Source of the DNA: a bacterium CG2_30_54_10
GTDB taxonomy: Bacteria > Muiribacteriota > Ozemobacteria > Ozemobacterales > Ozemobacteraceae
Length of the DNA stretch: 5,753 nucleotides
Assembly: GCA_001872985.1 (NCBI GenBank)
Contig: MNYA01000290.1
Location: 536 to 6,288 of the forward strand
Reading direction: 5' to 3'
Shown here piece by piece: positions 1 to 4,338 of the stretch (position 1 is its first letter; every line of letters begins with the position of its first letter). Below the pieces are notes generated by a model. The model saw nothing but the letters and a program-made list of their open reading frames with translations, made no database searches and was not told the origin of the DNA. Position numbers and translations under genes: made by a program.

Positions 1-321
1 AGCAATTGCTGCCCCCGGCGCACCGGGTATGCCCGAGGGACGGACTTGGCCCGGCGAACGCGGAGCTCCGGGCAATCCGGGCGCACTAGGCATGGCCGGA
101 GGGCGTGGATGGCCTGGAGCAATCGGCGTTCCAGTCATGCCTGGGTGGCCTGGGTGGCCTGGCTGGCTTGGCTGGCTTGGCTGGCTTGGCTGGCCGGGCT
201 GGCCGGGCTGGCCTGGCCCACTGGCGACATGCGGTTCCCCAGTCCCTGGAGCTTTTGGAGGTTTATCATCTTCGGGTTTCCCCCCAAAGAGTTTACTGAA
301 AAAGCCATCGTTCTCGCTCAT
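1..321 (-). CDS. Gly/Pro/Gln-rich collagen-like repeat protein, 3' end beyond left edge
   Basis: I do not recognise this gene. The minus-strand frame opens with an ATG at 321 and stays open for 107 codons to the window edge, so the C-terminus is missing. An in-frame TGA at 327-325 rules out a longer N-terminus. Residues 1-22 are charged and partly amphipathic (MSENDGFFSKLFGGK...). From about residue 35 the chain becomes Gly/Pro-rich: GQP three times, SQP three times, GHP twice, then looser G-x-P triplets up to the edge. It resembles a collagen-like or flexible linker segment, but the SQP block breaks strict Gly-X-Y periodicity. The start lies 10 bases after the stop of the ATPase-like gene with no clear Shine-Dalgarno site, which suggests translational coupling. 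Plus-strand frames over the same tract are Trp-rich repeats and look like shadows. A folded domain may follow beyond the edge. Function unknown. Confidence 0.72.
   Translation of the reverse strand, partial: MSENDGFFSKLFGGKPEDDKPPKAPGTGEPHVASGPGQPGQPGQPSQPSQPSQPGHPGHPGMTGTPIAPGHPRPPAMPSAPGLPGAPRSPGQVRPSGIPGAPGAAIA
142..213 (-). repeat. 9-bp tandem repeat encoding GQP/SQP/GHP triplets
   Basis: Eight consecutive 9-base units lie in frame inside the collagen-like gene. Reading on the minus strand, three encode Gly-Gln-Pro, three Ser-Gln-Pro and two Gly-His-Pro. Copies of the same type are identical or nearly so at the base level and are grouped in blocks, a pattern expected from local duplication by slippage or unequal recombination. 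Because the unit is a multiple of three, copy-number change would alter linker length without shifting frame. Confidence 0.85.
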
Positions 322-331
322 GGTTCAGGGC

Positions 332-1990
332 TCAGAAAAATCGCCGAAATTCATCGACGCTTGTCTCGCCGGCCGCAAGCAGTGCCAGGCTGCTGTCTTC
401 CAAGGTAAGGATGTTCTCCTTGCGGGCGAACTGGTAGATGTCCTGGTAACTTCGGCGATTGATGATCATCTGGCGTAATCCAGGGGTGGTCGGAAGAAAC
501 TCGGTGACAAGGGTTCGGCACGCATATCCGGTTCCAGCGCAGGTTTCACAACCGATGGGCTGAAATGGGGTTGTCTGAAGATCGAGAGCCGTAATTCGTT
601 CCTGGAGGTCGGGGGGGATCGAACCCGGTTGTTTGCAGGATGAGCAGAGAGTTCGAATAAGACGTTGGGAAAGGAAACCGCAGAGGGAATTCGCCACCAC
701 GACCGGGTCATGGGCGAGCTCAATCAGATTGACCACACTGCTTGGCGCATCATAAGCCAGAAAGGAAGTCAGGATCGTCTTTCCTCCGAGGGCGGCGAAG
801 GTGATTCCGTCAATGAGGGAAGTATCCCCGAGCTGGTCGAGGGAGATTACATCGGGGTCTAGGAGCAGCCCAAGTTCGAGGCCCTCGGCGATACTTCCAA
901 CTCCGATTTGCCCCACCTGGATCTGAGTAATGCAAGGGATCGTGCATTGTACTGGATCTTCGATCGAGATGACTTTCTTTTTATCGAGGTCGAAACTGTT
1001 GATGATGAAATACTGTGTTGTGGTTCTCCCCGATTCTCTGGGGCCTGTAACGTAGAGCACCCCATGGTTCTTTTGGACAAAGCGTGAGATTTCCTCGAGG
1101 GAAGTTTTGCTGGCTTTGCCGATTTTTTCATCGATATTGGTGAAGTCGCTCAACTTGAGTATCACCATCTCGCCGTGGATTGTCGGGTAGAAAATCGCCT
1201 GGATGTTGATCATCCGCCCTGAAACGTTGACTCTGAAATGTCCCACGCTCATTCCGCGCTGGTTGAGCTGAGCTTGGGAAATCGCGGAATAGGTCTTGAG
1301 CTTTCCGATAATCTCGTGATGTACCTTGAGCGAAATCTCGACCTTGCGTGAAAGGGTGGAGCAGATCCGGAATCTGATCAAAACACCCTTTTCGGAAGGC
1401 TCGAAATGGATCCGGTCGACTTTGTTGATGATGGCCTGTCCTAGAATGTAGTTAATGACTTTTTCCGGGGACTCCATGCCTTTGGGAATCCCGCGTTCTT
1501 CAACGGTCTGATGCTCGGTGGGGGTTATGCTTCCCTCGACACCGTCACTGGTTTCAAGCGGCCCATAGATCGCCTTGTAGGTCTGCTCGAAATCGAACTT
1601 CGTGCAAATCGAGACCGAGATCTGAAAATTGTATTTCGCCGCGAGATATTCCAGCGGCTCAGACTCCAGAGGGTCAACCATGCAAACGCTTAGCTGGTTT
1701 CCGGTCTGATAGAGTGGAATCATGCGGTGTTCCCTGGCGAACTCAGGGGTCAGAGTCCGAATCACGTCACGGCTGACAATGTCGGGATTGAGGTGAATGA
1801 AAGAAATGTTGAGCTGGTTTCCAAGCGCCCAGATGATGTCGTCCTCGGTAACCAAACCCAATTCGATGAGAGCGACCCCCAGTTTGAACCCTTTTTCCCT
1901 TTGAAATTCCAGGCCCTTTTTGAGCTGATCCTGGTTGATCAGGTTGCAGTCGATTAAAATATCGCCCAGACGTTTTTTTTGAATAGTCAT
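332..1990 (-). CDS. GspE/PilB/MshE-family protein with MshEN domain and degenerate ATPase site
   Basis: This is a 552-residue homologue of the cytoplasmic hexameric ATPases that drive type IV pilus assembly and type II secretion. Residues about 5-140 form an MshEN domain, with paired motifs starting RLGDIL (residue 7) and KLGVAL (about 36) that in MshE-type proteins bind c-di-GMP. An N2-like segment (RIHFEP...IRFRI) and the ATPase core follow. The core is eroded: Walker A reads GPRESGRTTT (residues 316-325) with Arg322 at the lysine position; Walker B reads DPDVISLDQLGD with Gln386 for the catalytic Glu; the His box (GKTILTSFLAYDA) has no histidine; and the arginines before DPD are Glu/Leu. 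The Asp box (SIEDPV) and the tetracysteine zinc site (CSSC...CETC) remain. Full length with no frameshift argues for a selected pseudoenzyme. An in-frame TTG at 1999 is an alternative start: it has an AGGT 7 bases upstream, whereas the ATG at 1990 has no Shine-Dalgarno site but fits a near-leaderless transcript. Confidence 0.9.
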   Translation of the reverse strand: MTIQKKRLGDILIDCNLINQDQLKKGLEFQREKGFKLGVALIELGLVTEDDIIWALGNQLNISFIHLNPDIVSRDVIRTLTPEFAREHRMIPLYQTGNQLSVCMVDPLESEPLEYLAAKYNFQISVSICTKFDFEQTYKAIYGPLETSDGVEGSITPTEHQTVEERGIPKGMESPEKVINYILGQAIINKVDRIHFEPSEKGVLIRFRICSTLSRKVEISLKVHHEIIGKLKTYSAISQAQLNQRGMSVGHFRVNVSGRMINIQAIFYPTIHGEMVILKLSDFTNIDEKIGKASKTSLEEISRFVQKNHGVLYVTGPRESGRTTTQYFIINSFDLDKKKVISIEDPVQCTIPCITQIQVGQIGVGSIAEGLELGLLLDPDVISLDQLGDTSLIDGITFAALGGKTILTSFLAYDAPSSVVNLIELAHDPVVVANSLCGFLSQRLIRTLCSSCKQPGSIPPDLQERITALDLQTTPFQPIGCETCAGTGYACRTLVTEFLPTTPGLRQMIINRRSYQDIYQFARKENILTLEDSSLALLAAGETSVDEFRRFF

Positions 1991-2001
1991 GACAAGCAAT
2001 T

Positions 2002-2030
2002 ATTCTACCTGATAGGAGGACCGTGGGCAA
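2002..2030 (-). promoter_or_regulatory. candidate sigma70-type promoter of the ATPase-like gene
   Basis: On the minus strand, TTGCCC (2030-2025) and TAGAAT (2007-2002) are separated by 17 bases. The -10 matches the consensus at five of six positions and the -35 at four. Transcription would begin near 1996-1995, only about five bases before the ATG at 1990, giving a near-leaderless mRNA and excluding the TTG at 1999. The call rests on motif match and spacing alone. Confidence 0.38.
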
Positions 2031-2148
2031 CAAAAACGGAATAATAAAAAAATGACCTCGCCACGAACCTCCCAGAGAAATTCATCAGAAGAAAAGAAAA
2101 CCGTATCTACTCAATAACTCGGGGAAACTCAATGATTCCTGGCGTAAG
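2031..2148. other. A-rich intergenic stretch with no recognised feature
   Basis: This is the part of the HU/ATPase intergenic gap left after the terminator, hairpin repeat and candidate promoter are assigned. It is rich in A on the plus strand. I see no RNA gene, no supported small ORF and no operator-like palindrome in it. Confidence 0.5.
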
Positions 2149-2211
2149 AGATTTCTACCTTCTGTCGAAATGACAGCATCGCTTGTCATTCCGAACGAAT
2201 GTGAGGAATCT
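2149..2211. repeat. imperfect inverted repeat resembling a dispersed GTCATTCCGA-type element
   Basis: A left arm (2149-2175, starting AGATTTCT and ending GAAATGACA) pairs imperfectly with a right arm (2184-2211, starting TGTCATTCCGA and ending GAGGAATCT) around an 8-base loop. The inner arms, TCGAAATGACA and TGTCATTCCGA, are complementary except at one position, and the outer ends AGATT and AATCT pair. The right arm resembles a motif of the form GTCATTCCGAnCGnAnnGAGGAATCT that I recall as scattered in many copies through genomes of several bacterial groups. It lies between genes. With no T tract after either arm, it is not a good intrinsic terminator. A MITE-like or REP-like remnant is the most likely identity. 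Confidence 0.6.
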
Positions 2212-2251
2212 CACTTCATGTTGAGAATCAGCTAATGCCCCTTCTTTTTGA

Positions 2252-2291
2252 GCAGAAACAGAAAACCGGCAGTCCAACGAGGACTGCCGGT
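2252..2291 (-). terminator. Rho-independent terminator of the HU gene
   Basis: An 11-bp perfect stem, ACCGGCAGTCC with GGACTGCCGGT (2265-2275 and 2281-2291), encloses a 5-base loop and is followed on the minus strand by a T-rich run (TTTTCTGTTT). It begins 15 bases after the HU stop codon. There is no T tract on the other side, so it acts only for minus-strand transcription and separates the HU unit from the ATPase-like gene. Confidence 0.93.
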
Positions 2292-2306
2292 GGAAATCCC
2301 AAAGAT

Positions 2307-2591
2307 TTACTTCTTGTTCTTGTTAATCATTTCCTTCAGTTCTTTGCCCGGAACGAACTTGGCTACATTGGTGGCGGGGATGTTCATGGGGCATTTGGTC
2401 TGAGGATTGATCCCGGTGCGGCTCTGACGGGTGGTGACCTTAAAAGAGCCGAAGCCGACCAACCGGACTTCTTCGCGCTTCCGAAGGGTGGTCTTGATGA
2501 TGTTGATGGTGGCCTCAAGAGCTTGGTTGGCCTGGGTCTGAGTCAAATTGGCAGCCTTGGAGATTTCCCTTACGAGTTCGATCTTTTTCAC
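2307..2591 (-). CDS. hup: HU-family histone-like DNA-binding protein
   Basis: This 94-residue protein is close to the usual length of about 90 for HU/IHF subunits, which dimerise and bend DNA through beta-arms inserted in the minor groove. The N-terminal helices (KKIELVREISKAANLTQTQA) are followed by the GFGSF turn (about residues 46-50) and the family signature GSF-x-V-x4-R-x2-R-T-G-x-N-P-x-T, including the RTGINPQT arm tip whose proline intercalates into DNA. The C-terminal helix is KELKEMINKNKK. The start is a GTG, fixed by an AGGAGG Shine-Dalgarno site (2601-2606) nine bases upstream. It has its own promoter and terminator, so it is monocistronic and likely abundantly expressed. HU rather than IHF is favoured by the general sequence, but sequence alone does not settle it. 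Confidence 0.95.
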   Translation of the reverse strand: MKKIELVREISKAANLTQTQANQALEATINIIKTTLRKREEVRLVGFGSFKVTTRQSRTGINPQTKCPMNIPATNVAKFVPGKELKEMINKNKK

Positions 2592-2644
2592 TTATTGGAC
2601 CCTCCTGTAAAATTTGAGATTGAGATTCAAAGGACGATACAAGG

Positions 2645-2673
2645 ATCGTACCAAGCCAAAACGAGCCTGTCAA
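2645..2673 (-). promoter_or_regulatory. sigma70-type promoter of the HU gene
   Basis: A perfect -35 TTGACA (2673-2668) and a -10 TACGAT (2650-2645) are separated by exactly 17 bases. Transcription should start near 2638, giving a leader of about 45 bases that carries the AGGAGG site. The position just upstream of the HU start, and the near-consensus match, make this the most secure promoter in the window. Confidence 0.85.
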
Positions 2674-2677
2674 GGGG

Positions 2678-2694
2678 TTAAAAAAATATTTTTT
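2678..2694 (-). promoter_or_regulatory. UP-element-like A/T block upstream of the HU -35
   Basis: On the minus strand, six A, T, A, seven T, then AA lie immediately upstream of CCCC and the TTGACA box. This closely follows the consensus UP element AAAWWTWTTTTnnnAAA that contacts the RNA polymerase alpha C-terminal domains, shifted by one or two bases from its ideal position. An intrinsic terminator for the upstream FecR gene is an unlikely reading because the palindrome has no G/C stem. Confidence 0.55.
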
Positions 2695-2706
2695 CCATCC
2701 ACTCCC

Positions 2707-4074
2707 TTACCGGAGCCTGTTTCGAAGATCGGTCAATCGAGAAAGCAGCTTTCTTTGCTGTTCACGCAGGGTCGACAGGCGTTCCAGCACCTTCTGGATG
2801 CGATCGCGGGTCTCGGAAAGACTCAGGCTTTCATTTGTGGGTGGGTTGCCAGTTGAAGAGGGGACGGCATGGGAGGAAGTCGATTCCTGGGTGCCACCTT
2901 GCCTGCCATTTTCCTTTGTTCCTTGGTTTGTTCCTTGGTTTGTTCCCGGTTTTGCGCCTTGCTTTGAACCCAGTTCCGCCGCCTTTTTTTTCAAGGAATC
3001 AAGCTCTGATTCTGCCTGTTTGGTCTCGCCCTGAATCTTCGCCAGATCGTTCTGGACTTTCAGGATCTCCTCTTGAAGCATCCTTTCATCCTGAAGACCG
3101 GTAGCGGAGGGCGTGGACTGTCCAAATGGCCGGCCGTGGCCCTCCCGGAGCAGATTCGGATCCACCGGCTTTCCGTCACTGGCAAATGGTTTTCCCGGAT
3201 ACTGCTGGCGGAAGGTATCACCGCCGGAATCCGGCTTGCGGTCCCCGGTTCGGTCCCCAATTTTCTCGCGCTCCTTAAGCCGCTGTTCCCGAAGGCCTTC
3301 AAAGAAATTCATCCGACCGCGAACATCTGATTCCGGGCCATTTTCATCGAGGTTCTGATCCTTGGCCGGCCTCCCCATCTGGTCATCCTTCTTGAGAGAT
3401 CTAAAGCCATCGGAAAGTGAGGGTCTGATCGGAGGCAGACCAGATCGACCAGGCCCGACCTTAATTGGTGAAAGGCTCTTTCGATCCCAATCACGATTGA
3501 TCTGGGTTTCCACCGCGCCGGGGTCAAACTTCTGGATCTGATCGCCGGTGAACCCACGGTTCCGCACGGTAGTCTGCATCCCACGTTGTAAGACGAGCTG
3601 CCGCCGTCGCTGATCGTCGCGGGACTTTACCGATACCAGACCTTCAAAAACCCTAACCTGGGTCCGCCCGAATTTGTCAACAGCGACATCGAACGTAGTT
3701 CCAAGCACACCGCAAACAGTCGTGGGCGTGATTACCTGGAATGTCCGCCCCTGTTTCTTGAGGTTAAGCCAGCTTTCTCCAACCTGTATCAACAGACCAT
3801 CGGCGAGAATGGTCACCACGGAGTTGGACTTCAACCGGAACAAGCTTCCATCCGGGAAATGCAGTTCACCGCGCGTTTCCCCCTCGGTGCGGAGCATGTC
3901 CTGGATGCTTACGTTAATGGGCTCCGGCCCGAGATCCAGCCACGTTGAGCCGCCGTTTCTTGACAACGAAACGCGCCCACGCAAAAGTTGGAAGGTGGTG
4001 TTTTCCTCGGCGCTGGCCGCGAATAGGGCTCCCAACAGAAAAAATACCAGAAACAGGTTCCAACGCATTCTCAT
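2707..4074 (-). CDS. secreted FecR-domain protein with coiled-coil C-terminal half
   Basis: This 455-residue protein has a signal peptide: Arg-rich MRMRWN, a hydrophobic core to residue 19, and an ASA-EE cleavage site after Ala22. Residues about 66-150 form a FecR domain, with GELHFPDGSLFRLKSNSVVTI, ITPTTVCGVLGTTFDV and QVRVFEGLVSV as the usual beta-strand motifs. The rest is basic and low in complexity, followed by a predicted coiled coil (about 330-370), a GTNQ repeat linker encoded by about 2.5 copies of a 12-base unit (2915-2944), a Ser/Thr/Pro-rich stretch, and a helical Arg/Leu-rich C-terminus (423-455). Classical FecR is a membrane anti-sigma regulator. This one has no later membrane segment and no adjacent sigma factor, so an exported structural or ligand-binding role is more likely. 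The ATG at 4074 has a GGAGG site six bases upstream; the open frame extends to 4146 but lacks such a site. Partner and substrate are unknown. Confidence 0.88.
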   Translation of the reverse strand: MRMRWNLFLVFFLLGALFAASAEENTTFQLLRGRVSLSRNGGSTWLDLGPEPINVSIQDMLRTEGETRGELHFPDGSLFRLKSNSVVTILADGLLIQVGESWLNLKKQGRTFQVITPTTVCGVLGTTFDVAVDKFGRTQVRVFEGLVSVKSRDDQRRRQLVLQRGMQTTVRNRGFTGDQIQKFDPGAVETQINRDWDRKSLSPIKVGPGRSGLPPIRPSLSDGFRSLKKDDQMGRPAKDQNLDENGPESDVRGRMNFFEGLREQRLKEREKIGDRTGDRKPDSGGDTFRQQYPGKPFASDGKPVDPNLLREGHGRPFGQSTPSATGLQDERMLQEEILKVQNDLAKIQGETKQAESELDSLKKKAAELGSKQGAKPGTNQGTNQGTKENGRQGGTQESTSSHAVPSSTGNPPTNESLSLSETRDRIQKVLERLSTLREQQRKLLSRLTDLRNRLR

Positions 4075-4080
4075 GGAACA

Positions 4081-4085
4081 CCTCC
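4081..4085 (-). promoter_or_regulatory. Shine-Dalgarno site that fixes the FecR-protein start
   Basis: GGAGG (minus strand), six bases before the ATG at 4074, selects this start over the in-frame upstream codon at 4146. The choice also places the signal peptide at the true N-terminus. Confidence 0.85.
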
Positions 4086-4106
4086 GATAAATACGAAAGT
4101 CGACCC

Positions 4107-4115
4107 ATTGTATCA
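4107..4115 (-). promoter_or_regulatory. candidate extended -10 promoter of the FecR gene
   Basis: The minus strand reads TGATACAAT, an extended -10 (TGn plus TACAAT, five of six matches). No good -35 lies 16-18 bases upstream, which extended -10 promoters tolerate. The predicted start near 4100 leaves a leader of about 26 bases containing the GGAGG site. Confidence 0.35.
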
Positions 4116-4177
4116 CGGCCTGAATTGACCAGTTACCATTGGACAACCTTGGCGAAACGGGATAAATTTGGCTTGAG

Positions 4178-4185
4178 AGGTGATC
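4178..4185 (+). promoter_or_regulatory. strong Shine-Dalgarno site of the small zinc-ribbon gene
   Basis: AGGTGATC gives eight contiguous matches to the complement of the conserved 16S rRNA 3' tail, and the GAGG core ends eight bases before the ATG at 4189. This is strong support that the short plus-strand frame is translated. Confidence 0.75.
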
Positions 4186-4188
4186 AAC

Positions 4189-4338
4189 ATGATCGATGAT
4201 CGAGAGCCTTTACAGAGTGTTGAGTGCCCCTGCGGGACCGTTTTCGAGCCCGAGAACATAGAGGTTGACCGCGACGGCGAGCGTCTGACCCGATGCCCAA
4301 AATGTCACAGGAAACTCCCGCTCCCGGTTGACATGTAG
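4189..4338 (+). CDS. 49-residue zinc-ribbon protein
   Basis: This is a short plus-strand gene ending in TAG. Cysteines at 13 and 15 (ECPCG) and at 36 and 39 (RCPKCH) are placed as two zinc-binding knuckles separated by 20 residues, with a charged hairpin (IEVDRDGERL) between them, as in small zinc-ribbon folds. The first knuckle is CxC rather than the usual CxxC; His40 could be an alternative ligand. An unusually good Shine-Dalgarno site precedes the start. The gene is divergent from the FecR gene across 114 bases and overlaps the 3' end of the membrane-protein gene tail to tail by 34 bases. Likely roles for such proteins are nucleic-acid or protein binding, but nothing here identifies a partner. 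I rate it real because the RBS and the four-cysteine pattern coincide. Confidence 0.72.
   Translation: MIDDREPLQSVECPCGTVFEPENIEVDRDGERLTRCPKCHRKLPLPVDM

Noticed and set aside
29..478. Plus-strand frames rich in WPGWPGWLGWLG or AWLAWLAWL repeats
   Set aside because: They are antisense readings of the 9-bp repeat and run into the 3' end of the ATPase-like gene. The minus-strand frame starts at a coupled ATG and gives a plausible linker protein.
2000..2306. RNA gene, riboswitch or CRISPR array in the largest intergenic gap
   Set aside because: Beyond the terminator, the hairpin repeat and the candidate promoter I see no tRNA-like folds, regularly spaced repeats or riboswitch core motifs.
2235..2681. 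148-codon plus-strand ORF
   Set aside because: It spans the HU gene, its terminator and its promoter in antisense, with no family resemblance.
2680..2694. A/T palindrome as a terminator for the FecR gene
   Set aside because: It has no G/C-rich stem and sits directly against the HU -35 box, so a promoter element fits better.
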